This document shows, in pieces, positions 17,456-27,600 of a DNA stretch of 64,000 bases (position 1 is its first letter; each line of letters opens with the position of its first letter). Location: NCBI RefSeq assembly GCF_004114425.1, contig NZ_RDQF01000003.1, positions 124,001-188,000 of the forward strand, in the 5' to 3' direction. A model generated the notes under the pieces. The model was not told the DNA's origin and made no database searches. It was given only the letters and a program-made list of their open reading frames with translations. The stretch comes from Bradyrhizobium vignae (GTDB lineage: Bacteria; Pseudomonadota; Alphaproteobacteria; Rhizobiales; Xanthobacteraceae). Both the position numbers and the translations under genes were made by a program.

Positions 17456-18484
17456 TCAAGACGCGATCTTCGAGGCCTCATAGGGCTTCGGCTCGAGCCC
17501 GAAGGCCGCCAAGGCGGCGCCAAGCGCAACCATCACGGGATGCATCGCGACGACGGCTTTCGACGAGGTCAACAAGGCTGCGGCACGAGCCAGCGACAGC
17601 GGCAGCCGTCCAAGCATCTGCGCAAACACCCGCGCCCGCGCCGCCGCGCTTTGCGCGGCCTTGTACTGCACGCGATAATTGATCGCACCGATGCGCAGGC
17701 CGCGCTTTGCGATCCAGCCGATGCTGGTGCGGCTGCGCGGCACGGTCTCGGTGATGACGGCCTCCGCCGTCCAGTGGAACAGCATACCGGCGTCACGGCA
17801 CCGCACGAAGAAATCACAATCACCGCCGCCGAGAAAATTGAAGCGCAGGTCGAACGCGGGACGATCGAACCTTTCGAAGGCGGCGCGTGTGATCAGACAA
17901 TTGCCGCAGCCGTAAATCAGCGGCACCGCACCGCTGTAGTCGTAGGCGGAACGGAAAGCGGGATGACGCGAAAGCCAGGGCTTGCTGTCGTCGTCGAAGA
18001 CCGGCAGCACCGGACCGCCGACCACGTCGGCTCCGGTCGCCTCCGCAGTGCGGACCATCAGCTCGAGCCAGTCGGGCGAAGCGATCTCGTCGTCGTCGAT
18101 CATCAGGAAACGGGTCGCGGCGGGAAACAGCTCCTGCGCCGTCTCGAACGCAGCATTGATCGCCTGGCAGTTCCCCTGCCGTTTCTCGATCAGGCAAACG
18201 CCCTGGAGCCTGCCGGCGGCCAGAAACTCTGCGGCAACCGGCGCGCTTTCGCGCCGCGCGGCATCGTTCTCGACCATGACGACGGCAAAGCAACGCGAGG
18301 TGCGCTGGTTCGCCAGAGATTCCAGCGTCAGCCGAAGGTGCTGCGGGCGGCGAAAGCAGGGAATGCAGACGACGATGCCGACGGACAGGTCGATGACCGC
18401 AGAGCTCACCGCGATCTCCCGGTTGGGATCGCGCACGGCATCCGCGATGCGCATGGTGGACAGGTCTGTCGGGATCAATGTCAT
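17456..18484 (-). CDS. Glycosyltransferase family 2
   Basis: A 342-residue GT-A enzyme with VCIPCFRRPQHLRLTLES, VMVENDA, MIDDDEIASPDWL carrying the DxD metal motif, then NFLGGGDCDFFVRC. These are hallmarks of GT2 inverting transferases. A hydrophobic stretch near residues 305-330 may associate it with the membrane. It converges with the preceding GT2 (16 bp gap) and diverges from the methyltransferase, so it belongs to the same surface-polysaccharide locus but a separate transcript. Confidence 0.85.
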   Translation of the reverse strand: MTLIPTDLSTMRIADAVRDPNREIAVSSAVIDLSVGIVVCIPCFRRPQHLRLTLESLANQRTSRCFAVVMVENDAARRESAPVAAEFLAAGRLQGVCLIEKRQGNCQAINAAFETAQELFPAATRFLMIDDDEIASPDWLELMVRTAEATGADVVGGPVLPVFDDDSKPWLSRHPAFRSAYDYSGAVPLIYGCGNCLITRAAFERFDRPAFDLRFNFLGGGDCDFFVRCRDAGMLFHWTAEAVITETVPRSRTSIGWIAKRGLRIGAINYRVQYKAAQSAAARARVFAQMLGRLPLSLARAAALLTSSKAVVAMHPVMVALGAALAAFGLEPKPYEASKIAS

Positions 18485-18807
18485 GACGATCTAGATGTCC
18501 GAGATATATTGAAAAAGCCCTGCTTCGATCACGCATCCCACGACGACACATCGCCGCGGGACAGATGCGTCCCAAAACAGACGGCTGCCGAGCGGCACAT
18601 CGCCGCCACATCTGCCGGGCGTGATACTGCAACTGGCGGTCCATGCGCCGACGAGGCCGCAATATGGACAATGCTGTAGTTAATGCGCATGCGCATTAAC
18701 CCGACCGTAAGCACTGCGACCGGTGAGACCGTGCGGCATCGGATTTGCTCTTCGGGCAAGCGCGTTTTTTCCTGTAAATTTGAATAGAACAAGCGCGGTC
18801 AGAAACC
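18485..18807. other. Divergent promoter region with palindrome
   Basis: This 323-bp spacer separates the minus-strand GT2 from the plus-strand methyltransferase. It is AT-richer at 18750-18795 and carries a perfect 22-bp palindrome at 18679-18700. I see no credible gene in it; it most likely holds the promoters for both directions. Confidence 0.5.
18679..18700. promoter_or_regulatory. Perfect 22-bp palindrome in polysaccharide cluster
   Basis: The half-site GTTAATGCGCA (18679-18689) is followed immediately by its exact reverse complement TGCGCATTAAC (18690-18700). It lies 108 bp upstream of the methyltransferase and 195 bp upstream of the divergent GT2. The AT-rich ends and absence of a loop favour a dimer-binding operator over an RNA hairpin. 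Confidence 0.55.
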
Positions 18808-19608
18808 ATGAACAAGCCAGCCACGATCAATTTCGCGACAGCCACGGCGATCCAAATCCCCGAGGCCGCGACAGGTACCGAGGCGCTTCATGATCTCGTC
18901 CACGGCGAAGCTCGCGACAGCCTGCTCGCCGTTCATGAGGTGCTGTGCCGCGAGCTGCCGCAGGGCCGGCTCGCCATTTATGAAGCCGGCGGCGGCTCGT
19001 GCAGCGTCCTGCCGCCAGAATTGCTGAGCCGCAGCAAAGTCACCGTCGTCGACATCGACGAGGACCAGGTCCGCAAAAACATCTACGCCGACGAGGCGAT
19101 CCTCGGCGACGTCCAGACCTACCGCTTCGGCCGCGGGACCTTCGATCTGGTGATCTGCTACAATGTGATCGAGCATCTGCCGAACGTCGACGCTGCGCTC
19201 CTGAACTTCCGTGACGCGCTCAAGCGCGGCGGCATGATCCTGATCGGCGCGCCCAATCCGCGCTCGCTCTCCGGAATCGTCACCAAATATTCGCCGCACT
19301 GGTTTCACGTCTGGTTCTACCGGCACATCCGCGGCATCAAGGACGCCGGCCTGCCCGGCGAGCCGCCGTTCCCGACCTTCTTCCATCCGCTGGTGACGCT
19401 GCCCAGGCTCGAAGCATTCGCAGCCGCCAATGGCCTCGAGACGATCTATCGTCGTGAAGTCGAAAGTCCGCGCTATCCCGAGATGCGACGGCGCAAGCCG
19501 CTGTTTGCGGCCCTGGTCGATGCCGGCGCCGCGGTGCTGAACGCCGTGCTCCCGCGCGGCACCGACGTCCGCCGCGGCGACTATCACGTCATCCTGCGGA
19601 AGCGCTGA
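18808..19608 (+). CDS. Class I SAM-dependent methyltransferase
   Basis: A 266-residue protein. The SAM-binding glycine loop is YEAGGGSCSVLP near residues 58-69, the acidic residue following beta-2 is in VVDIDEDQ, and the post-motif sequence is FDLVICYNVIEHLPN, typical of Methyltransf_11/UbiE-like enzymes. In this cluster it probably methylates a sugar or a polysaccharide end, but lipid or small-molecule methylation cannot be excluded. It is the first gene of the plus-strand run leading to the ExoP-like protein. Confidence 0.8.
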   Translation: MNKPATINFATATAIQIPEAATGTEALHDLVHGEARDSLLAVHEVLCRELPQGRLAIYEAGGGSCSVLPPELLSRSKVTVVDIDEDQVRKNIYADEAILGDVQTYRFGRGTFDLVICYNVIEHLPNVDAALLNFRDALKRGGMILIGAPNPRSLSGIVTKYSPHWFHVWFYRHIRGIKDAGLPGEPPFPTFFHPLVTLPRLEAFAAANGLETIYRREVESPRYPEMRRRKPLFAALVDAGAAVLNAVLPRGTDVRRGDYHVILRKR

Positions 19609-19890
19609 CAGCCATGCGCGTGCAGCTGTTCGCGGAACGAACGGCGCTTGGCAGGCCCGCTGCGCTCGTTAACGAACCGTTAATCTCCAGAGGATCCGGG
19701 CGTCACGGCGACGCAGCAAAGAGTGGGATGCGCTTAAACGCTTTGTTTGCCATTTCGGTGAATAGTCCCTCAATGAGTATGGTTAATTTTCCCTGTTGCG
19801 TGGATTGGGCACCTATATCCCGGGTGCGTGGCGTAAAGCGAAGAGTAACCCCTCAGCCCGCGGCAGCAGCTGGAATGAAAGCTGGGGATC

Positions 19891-22257
19891 ATGCTTGACT
19901 ATAACCAGCCGATCGACCGGGCCGGACCGGAGGCCTCGCAACGGAAGCCTCGGGCCGGCTTCAACGTGCTGGAGCTTGCCAATCTGCTCTGGCGGCGAAA
20001 GGTAGCGATCACCGCGGCCGCCCTGCTCGGCGCGACGCTTGCAGTCAGCATCGGCAAGAGCGTGACGCCCCGCTACACCGCCACCGCTCAGCTCTACGTC
20101 GATCCGCGCGAGCTTCAGCTCGTGGACCGCGAACTCACGCCGCGCGCGCAGGACGTCTCCGGCATGTCCATGGTGGTGGAGAGCCAGGCGCGCCTCATCA
20201 CGTCCAACAGCGTATTGCTCCAGGTGATCCAGCAGGCCGGCCTCGACAAGGATCCGGAATTCGGTGGCGGCGATGGCACGAGCCTGATGTCGTCGCTGCT
20301 CGGCCTGATCGGCCTGCACCCCCGCGCGCCTTCGGCCGCGGAGACGAAGGAAGTGCAGCTCGCGGCGCTCGAGGCACTGAGCAGGCACATCGCGATCCGC
20401 AAGACTGAGAAGAGCTTCATCGTCGACGTCGAGGTCTGGTCGACAGACCCCGCGAAAGCCGCGATGCTGGCCAACACGCTGACCAATGCTTACCTCGCCG
20501 AATCCCGCAACTCGCAGGCTTCGGCCGCGCGGCGCGCCACCAACGATCTATCCAGCCGCCTGAAGGAGCTGCGCGATCGGCTGCGCAACGCCGAGACCGC
20601 GCTCGCCACCTACAAGGCCCAGAATAATTTCGTCGGCACCCAGGATGCGCTGATCAGCGACCAACAGCTTTCCGCCAGCAACCAGCGGCTTTCCGCGGCC
20701 CGGGCGGCCACGATGGATGCGCAGGCGCGGCTCGACCAGATCGAGGCGAGTCGCCGTACCGCTGCCGATGCCGGCGCTATTCCGGAGGCGCTGCAATCGC
20801 CGACGATCGCGAATCTGCGCGCGCAATATGCCGATGCCCGCAAGAAATATGCGGAGCAAGCCGGCGAGCTCGGGCCGCGCCATCCGGCACTGCGTCAGAC
20901 CGAGAAGCAGGTCGAGGACCTCAAGCGCACCATCAACGAAGAGATCGACCGCTTCGCGCAGTCCGCCAAGAACGATTTGACGCGCGCCCGCGATTTCGAG
21001 GCTTCGCTCAACCGGGCGCTGGAAGCGCAGAAGCGACAGAGCGTCCAGCTCAGCCAGGCCGCCGTGCGCCTGCGCGAGCTCGAACGCGAAGCCGATGCCA
21101 GCCGCGACGTCTATCAATCCTTTCTCAAGCGCTCCCGCGAGACCGAGGAGCAGGAGAGTCTGAACACTTCGGCGGCCCGTGTCATAGGTGAAGCGACAGT
21201 GCCGCAGCGGCGCTCGTTCCCGCCAGCTATGAGCCTGTTCGCCATGATCGGCTTCGTGTTCGGCGCCATCGCTGCATCGGGCTGGTTCGTCGCGGCTGAG
21301 TTGCTGTTCGCCGGCGCGATCGCAACGGCGCCCACGTCAGCCCGCCCACAGCGCACATCGGCGCCGGATACAACACGGGTTCCGCAGCGCGCGCGCCCTT
21401 CGGAGGCTTCGCCGCCTCAGCCGGCCTCTCCGGATGTTGAACGGATTCCGCTGGAGCTTGCCGCTCCCCCGCTCCAGCCCGCGATGGTCGAAAAGCCCCT
21501 GATCGAAAAGCCGCTGATCGCACGCTTCCAGGAGGCCGACGTCATCCACACGCTCGGCGCCATCCTCGCTACCGGCGGAGGCGTCGATCTCACACGGCTG
21601 GGCTGGCCGACGCTCCGTCCCGGTTTTCCCCTGACGACGCTGCTCAACGCCTGGCGCGACATGCGCGCCGCAGTGGCGCGGCGCTCCGGCGGCAGGGCGA
21701 TGCCGGTCGTCGCGCTCGTCGGGGCCGGCAAGACGAGCGGGCGTAGCGTAACCGCGCTGAATTTCGCACTGGCGGCTGCACGCGACGGCGCCCGCGTGCT
21801 GATGATCGATGCCGACCATCAGGCCCGCGTGCTCTCGAACAAGGTGATCCGTCCCGGCAAGAGCGAGCCGAGCCGGCTCGGCTGGCTCTCGATCGGCAGC
21901 AAGGACGCACGCGAGATCAAGACGGTCAACGGCATCTCGGTGCTGCCGGCCGCGGAGGGCGACGCCGGGAAGGCTGCCGACGCCATCCGCAAGGCCATTG
22001 CGCAGGCGCGCGCCGCGAGCGGCTATGACCTCGTGATCCTCGACGGCCCGGCGATGCCGCTCGCGGCCGGCGGCCGCAAGCTGCTCGACGACATCGATTC
22101 GCTGGTGGCCGTGCTGCCGACCTGCCTCGACGTCAACGACAGCCTGGAAGAGATCCTGACTGCGCTCGGCCCCGCCGAGCGCAAGCTCGTCGGCGTCGTG
22201 CTCGACGAGCTCACCCCTGCAATCCAAACGCGCCAGCGAGGCAAACAATATGCTTGA
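19891..22257 (+). CDS. Wzz/ExoP-like polysaccharide co-polymerase with altered kinase P-loop
   Basis: A 788-residue inner-membrane protein. Residues about 38-58 and 447-470 are transmembrane helices flanking a long periplasmic coiled-coil region of Wzz type. A proline-rich linker follows, then a cytoplasmic BY-kinase-like ATPase domain. Its P-loop reads GAGKTSGRS at residues 611-619; by the conserved downstream Asn (VTALNFA) the GRS lines up with canonical GKS, so the usual lysine appears to be arginine. The MIDADH (Walker A') and LVILDGP (Walker B-like) motifs remain. The C-terminus has a single Tyr, not a tyrosine cluster. It sets polymer length and export; kinase activity is doubtful. Confidence 0.85.
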   Translation: MLDYNQPIDRAGPEASQRKPRAGFNVLELANLLWRRKVAITAAALLGATLAVSIGKSVTPRYTATAQLYVDPRELQLVDRELTPRAQDVSGMSMVVESQARLITSNSVLLQVIQQAGLDKDPEFGGGDGTSLMSSLLGLIGLHPRAPSAAETKEVQLAALEALSRHIAIRKTEKSFIVDVEVWSTDPAKAAMLANTLTNAYLAESRNSQASAARRATNDLSSRLKELRDRLRNAETALATYKAQNNFVGTQDALISDQQLSASNQRLSAARAATMDAQARLDQIEASRRTAADAGAIPEALQSPTIANLRAQYADARKKYAEQAGELGPRHPALRQTEKQVEDLKRTINEEIDRFAQSAKNDLTRARDFEASLNRALEAQKRQSVQLSQAAVRLRELEREADASRDVYQSFLKRSRETEEQESLNTSAARVIGEATVPQRRSFPPAMSLFAMIGFVFGAIAASGWFVAAELLFAGAIATAPTSARPQRTSAPDTTRVPQRARPSEASPPQPASPDVERIPLELAAPPLQPAMVEKPLIEKPLIARFQEADVIHTLGAILATGGGVDLTRLGWPTLRPGFPLTTLLNAWRDMRAAVARRSGGRAMPVVALVGAGKTSGRSVTALNFALAAARDGARVLMIDADHQARVLSNKVIRPGKSEPSRLGWLSIGSKDAREIKTVNGISVLPAAEGDAGKAADAIRKAIAQARAASGYDLVILDGPAMPLAAGGRKLLDDIDSLVAVLPTCLDVNDSLEEILTALGPAERKLVGVVLDELTPAIQTRQRGKQYA

Positions 22258-23053
22258 GCGTCGCGTCAACCTCGAGGGACGGGCGGCGACTGCCGACGTG
22301 CCGCGGATCACCGTCGGCGGGCTTCGCATGGCCGCGCTCGATCTGGAAGCCACCGCCGATTTCATGATCGAGGCGACCGATCCTGACAATCGCATCGGCC
22401 GCCCGCTGTTCCTGACCTCGGCCAATGGCGAGGTGCTGGCGCGCTGCTCGACCGAGCCGCAGACCGAGCGCCTGTTCCGCGCCGCCGACCTGATCAACGC
22501 CGATGGTCAGCCGCTGGTCGCGGCCTCGAAGCTGCAATCCTGGTTCCCGCTGCCGGAGCGCGTTGCGACCACGGACCTGTTCCACGTCGTCGCGCGCAAG
22601 GCGGAAGCAGTCGGCCGCACTTTCTACATGTTTGGGGCAAGCGAGGCCGAGAACGCCGCTGCGGTCGCAAACGTCCTGAAGATGTATCCACGCCTCAAGA
22701 TCGTCGGGCGCAGCCATGGCTATCTGCGCGGCGAGGCGCTACGTGCCAAAATCGAGGAGATCAACGCGCTGGCGCCGGACTATCTGTGGGTCGCGCTCGG
22801 CGTGCCCAACGAGCAGGCATTCGTGAAGGAATTCACGCCGCATCTGACCAATGTTGGCGTTATCAAGACGTCCGGCGGCCTGTTCAACTTTTTGTCGGGG
22901 AGCCGTTCCCGCGCGCCGCAATGGATGCAAAAAATCGGCCTCGAATGGGCCTGGCGCACCTTGCTGGAGCCACGCCGTCTGTTCTGGCGCTATTTGACCA
23001 CCAACCCCCGCGCGCTTTATCTTCTCTTCAGCCGCAACCGCCCCCTCCGCTAA
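22250..23053 (+). CDS. WecG/TagA/CpsF family glycosyltransferase
   Basis: A 267-residue GT26-family protein. Visible family blocks are LFLTSANGEVLARCS, INADGQPLVAASKL (with the conserved Asp), FYMFGASEAENAAAVANV, LGVPNEQAF and VGVIKTSGGLFNFLSG. Members transfer ManNAc(A) or related sugars to undecaprenyl-linked intermediates on the cytoplasmic side of the membrane. The start overlaps the ExoP-like gene by 8 bp, which points to translational coupling in one operon. Confidence 0.9.
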   Translation: MLERRVNLEGRAATADVPRITVGGLRMAALDLEATADFMIEATDPDNRIGRPLFLTSANGEVLARCSTEPQTERLFRAADLINADGQPLVAASKLQSWFPLPERVATTDLFHVVARKAEAVGRTFYMFGASEAENAAAVANVLKMYPRLKIVGRSHGYLRGEALRAKIEEINALAPDYLWVALGVPNEQAFVKEFTPHLTNVGVIKTSGGLFNFLSGSRSRAPQWMQKIGLEWAWRTLLEPRRLFWRYLTTNPRALYLLFSRNRPLR

Positions 23054-23072
23054 GAGAAGAGCAGAAGACGAC

Positions 23073-24065
23073 ATGACCGACCGACCGACCGTCCTCGTCA
23101 CCGGGGGCGCGGGCTATATTGGCTCGCATGCCTGCCGCGCACTGACCGCCGCCGGCTATCAGCCCGTCGTTTATGACAATCTCTCGACAGGTCATCGCAG
23201 CTTCGTCGCCGGCCCCCTGGTGACGGGCGATCTGCTCGATGGCGCATCGCTGGCGCGCGCCTTCGCCGAGCACAAGATCACGGCGGTCATGCATTTCGCG
23301 GCGGCGAGCCTCGTCGGGGAGTCCATGGCCGACCCGCAGAAATACTACATCAACAACGTCCAGGGCACGCTGTCGCTGTTGCAGGCGATGCGCAACGCGG
23401 GCTGCCATCGCATCGTGTTCTCCTCGACCGGCGCCGTCTATGGCAACGCCGATTCCAAGGCGCTGCCGGAAGACTTTCCCTGTGCGCCGATCAATCCCTA
23501 CGGCGCATCGAAGTTGATGATCGAGCGCATGCTCGCCGATTACCGCACGGCCTATGGCTTCGGTGCGTTCTGCCTGCGCTATTTCAACGCCAGCGGCGCG
23601 GACCCCGCTGGTGGCATCGGCGAGCTGCGCGACAACGAAACTCACCTCATTCCGCGCGCGATGATGGCGCTTCAGGGGCATGTCGACTTCGCGGTGTTCG
23701 GCGACGACTACGACACGCCCGACGGCACCGCGATCCGCGACTACATCCACGTCACCGACCTCGCGGCCGCCCATGTCGCGGCCTTGAGGCTTCTGGAACA
23801 AGGGCATGCCGGCGGCAGCTTCAACCTCGGCACAGGCTCCGGCTTTTCCGTGCGCGAGATCCTCGACGCCATCAGGCAGGAGACCGGACGCGAGGTACCG
23901 CATACCATCAAGCCGCGCCGCGCCGGCGATCCCACCTATCTGGTCGCGGACCCCTCTGCTGCGAGAAAGGTGCTGAACTTCGTGCCGCGTCACTCCGACC
24001 TGCCGACGGTCATCCGCACGGCCTGGGCCTGGCACCAGAAGGCGCATCCGTTCAGGTCGCGTTAG
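23073..24065 (+). CDS. galE: UDP-glucose 4-epimerase
   Basis: A 330-residue extended SDR. The NAD-binding TGGAGYIGSH is at residues 10-19, the catalytic SSTGAVYG gives Ser/Thr, and Tyr143-Lys147 form the YxxxK motif (NPYGASK). The C-terminal substrate-binding region has GDPTYLVAD. It interconverts UDP-glucose and UDP-galactose to supply galactose for polysaccharide. It starts 19 bp after the WecG-type gene, in the same operon. Confidence 0.95.
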   Translation: MTDRPTVLVTGGAGYIGSHACRALTAAGYQPVVYDNLSTGHRSFVAGPLVTGDLLDGASLARAFAEHKITAVMHFAAASLVGESMADPQKYYINNVQGTLSLLQAMRNAGCHRIVFSSTGAVYGNADSKALPEDFPCAPINPYGASKLMIERMLADYRTAYGFGAFCLRYFNASGADPAGGIGELRDNETHLIPRAMMALQGHVDFAVFGDDYDTPDGTAIRDYIHVTDLAAAHVAALRLLEQGHAGGSFNLGTGSGFSVREILDAIRQETGREVPHTIKPRRAGDPTYLVADPSAARKVLNFVPRHSDLPTVIRTAWAWHQKAHPFRSR

Positions 24066-24282
24066 GCACCCGTAACTCCGATAGCTTGCCTGCCGTGCCC
24101 TTGAGCGGCTAGTATGCATATGCGCAGCTGCTCAGGCGCATCGCCGACAGCTGCGTATTTCCGCATTGCCGACGACGATGTCGACTTGCATGGTTCGGCC
24201 CATATGCGCGAGCCGATTTTCCGAGCGAAGTGACGATCACATCGGCGTGTCGTCGGGCACGGATTCTGGGAGCATCGACCAC

Positions 24283-24624
24283 ATGCATCAGGCTGCGCGC
24301 CTGGAATTCGAGCGCGTAATGGAGGAGTTCGTCGGCTGGCATGTCGTGCCAGAGGGCGAGCGCTCGCCTGCACCTGCCTGGTGGTGGGGCCCCGCCATGG
24401 CCATGGTCGACGACCAGGAGCCGATGAGCAAAACCTGTTGCTGCGCGTTGAATGTGAGCGAAGGGACGAGTTTCGCCGAAGGCGCGCGCAGCATTCTCGC
24501 GCTGTTCATCGAGCAGACGTCACTGACGGGGCCTCAGGACTTTCCGAGCAAGGCCGAAGGGCGAGAACACGAGGTCCGCGAGCTGCACCCGCAGCCCTCA
24601 GACGACGGCGCGTTTCAGCCGTGA
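24283..24624 (+). CDS. Conserved hypothetical protein with tryptophan-rich core
   Basis: A 113-residue protein from the ATG at 24283, preceded by GGGAG. It contains VVPEGERSPAPAWWWGPA, a cysteine cluster SKTCCCALNV, and ends REHEVRELHPQPSDD. Codon use looks coding, and I recall similar Bradyrhizobium proteins, without function. Its last 27 bp overlap the 3' end of the convergent GAF/GGDEF/EAL gene. No signal peptide or membrane segment is seen. Confidence 0.6.
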   Translation: MHQAARLEFERVMEEFVGWHVVPEGERSPAPAWWWGPAMAMVDDQEPMSKTCCCALNVSEGTSFAEGARSILALFIEQTSLTGPQDFPSKAEGREHEVRELHPQPSDDGAFQP

Positions 24625-27600
24625 CGCTGTGCCTTCGTCGGCCGGTTCCGGCTGGAGCGGCGGCGCGACAGGCAGCGCAATCGGCCGCAGCAACTCGATC
24701 ATCTGCCGCGCCGCCAGCGGCTTGGAGATGAGGAAGCCCTGCATCTCGTCGCAGCCATGGGTCCGCAGGAACGCCTCCTGTTCGGCATTCTCGACTCCTT
24801 CGGCGACGACAGTCATGCCGAGTGCCTTGCCCATGCTGATGATCGCCTGTGCGATCGCCTGGTCTTCCGAGTCCTGGGGCAGGTCGCGCACGAAGGAGCG
24901 GTCGATCTTGATGGTGTCGATCGGGAAGTGCTTCATCAGCGACATCGACGAATAGCCGGTGCCGAAATCGTCAATGGCGAGACGGATGCCGCGGCTCTGG
25001 ATGGAGTCGAGCACCTTGAGCGCGCGGCCGACATTGCGCATCATCATGCTCTCGGTGACCTCGAGCTGGAGCAGCACCGGAGACATGCCGGAGGCCGCGA
25101 GCGCCTCGTCGATGTCCTGCAACAGATGTTCGTCTGCGAACTGCCGCGGCGACAGGTTGACCGCCATCGATAGCGGCAGCAGGCCGCGGCGCTGCCAGGC
25201 CATGGCCTGCGCGCAGGCCTCATTCAGCACCCAGCGGCCGATCGGCACGATCAACCCGGTTTCCTCCGCAAGTGGAATGAACTGTGCCGGCGAGACGCTG
25301 CCGAGATCGGGATGCGTCCAGCGCAGCAGCGCTTCGACGCCCGTGATCTGACCGGTCTCCATATCCACCTTGGGCTGATAGTTCAGCGAGAACTGCTCGC
25401 GCTCCAGCGCTCGGCGCAGCGCGCTCTCGAGCGACAGCCGCTCGATCGACTGCGTCTTCACCTCCTTGGAGAAGAAGCGATAGCCGTTCTTGCCGTCCTC
25501 CTTGGCGAGGTACATCGCCATGTCGGCGTTCTTTGTCAGCGTCTGCGCGTCGGAGCCGTTGGCCGGATACATCGCGATGCCGATCGAAGCCGTGGTATGG
25601 CACTCGTGGCCGGCCAGCTCCATGGGCTCGGCAAGCGCCGCGAGCAGCTCGGTCGCGATCCGCTGGACGTCCTCGATCTCGCCGCACTGGTCGAGGATCA
25701 CCACGAACTCGTCGCCGCCGAGGCGCGCGACCACGTCGCTCGCTCGCAATGCGCCGCGCAAACGATTGGCCACTTCGAGCAGGAGCAGGTCGCCGGCCTC
25801 GTGCCCCAGTGAATCGTTGATGACCTTGAAGCGGTCGAGATCGATGAAGAGTACCGCAAAACGGTGATCGCGGCGCTGCGCCGTGTCGATCGCCGCGCGC
25901 AGCAGCCCGTTGAAAGTCTCGCGGTTCGGCAGGTCGGTCAAGCTGTCATGCGAGGCGAGGTATTCGATCCGCTCGTCGGCCTTGCTCTTCTCGTCGGCGC
26001 GATCGAAATTCTCCATGGCGAAGGAGACGTTGTCGGCCAGACGTTGCAACAACTCGACGAATTCGGGCGTGAAGGTGTCCTTTTCGGTCGACATGTAGAT
26101 CATGACGCCGACAGGTTGATCGTGCACGATCAGCGGCAACGCCGCCCCGGACCGCGCGCCGTCGCCGCGAACGATGGCATGGAAGGCGCTCACGCGCCGG
26201 TCGTTGAGATAGTCATTGCTGATGCAAGGCTGCCGGGTTCGGAACGCCGTGCCGGCCATCCCCCGGCCCTCGGGGCGCTCGGGGTCGACCGAGAGGCGGA
26301 CATTACGCGTGGTGCCGGACGACGGTCCGGCGCTGGCGACGATCTCGATCTGATCGCTGTCGGCCTTCGCGAGCGCGATGGTGGTCGAGGTGAACTTGGC
26401 GCCGTTCGATGCGGCAAGACAGACGAGGTCGAACAGTTCGGCGCGCGACTTCGCCCGCATGATTGCCTCGTTGGTGGCGCTCAGTGCCGCGAACATGCGC
26501 GTCAAGCGCTCCTTTTGCGCCTCGGTGCGGACCTTCTCCTCGGCGCGATCGAAATTATCGAGCGCGAAGGAGACGTTCTCGGCGAGGCGCCCGAGCAATT
26601 CGACCAGATCGGACGTGAACGTGTTCTCTTCGGGCGCGAGAAAAAGCAGGATGCCGACCGGCTCCTGGCCTGCTTTCAGAAGCGGGAAGCTGGCCGCCGC
26701 CCGCGTTCCGTCCTCGATCGCCTTCGTCCGCCAGTAGGCCGAACGCGGCTCGTGCAGATAGTCGTTCATGACGCTGGGCCGGCGGGTCAGGAGCGAGGTG
26801 CCGATGATGCCCTGGCCCTCGGGATGGCCGGCGGAAATATTGCAGCTCCGTCCGACCATCTGCTCCTGCAGGCGTCCCTTCACCGCGACGACACGAACGA
26901 GCTCCTTTTCCTTGTCGATGATGCCGATCGTCGCCGAGGCGAACACATCGCCGAGGACGGCCGCCTGGCATGCAGCCTCGAACAATTCCTCGCGGGTCTT
27001 GGCGCGCATGATGGCTTCATTGGTTGCGCTTAGCGCCTCGAACATTCCGCTGAGGCGATTGCGCTGCTTGTCCGCTAGTGCTTTCTCCTCGGCCCGATCG
27101 AAGCTTTCCAGCGCAAAGGAGACGTTGGCCTGGAGCTTGCACAGCAGCTCGACGAGTTCGGGCGTGAAGGTGCCGCGCTCCGGGGAGTTGAACAGGAAAA
27201 CGCCCTCGAGCCGGTCGCCGTTGAACAGCGGCAGCGCCGCGGAGGACGCGATGCCGCTGCGGCGGGCGCTGGCCAGCCAGGGCGCAATGCGGTCGTCGGC
27301 GAGCACGTCGTTACTGACGGCAGGCCGGCGCGTGCGGAACGCGGTGCCGGTCAGGCCGTGTCCTTCCGCCACCTCATCGGAGATCGAAAACTTGAAGTTG
27401 CGAACTTGGTCGGCATTCGGTCCGTAGCTGGCGACCACGCGCAGCAGCTCGCCGCGCTGGTCGAGCAACGCAATGCTGGCCGAGGTGAACTTGGCGCCTT
27501 TGGCCGTCGCCTCGCAGACGAGGTCGAACAGCTCCGAGCGTGACCGTGCGCGCAGGATCGCCTCGTTGGTGGCGCTGAGCGCCGCATACATGCGCGCCAG

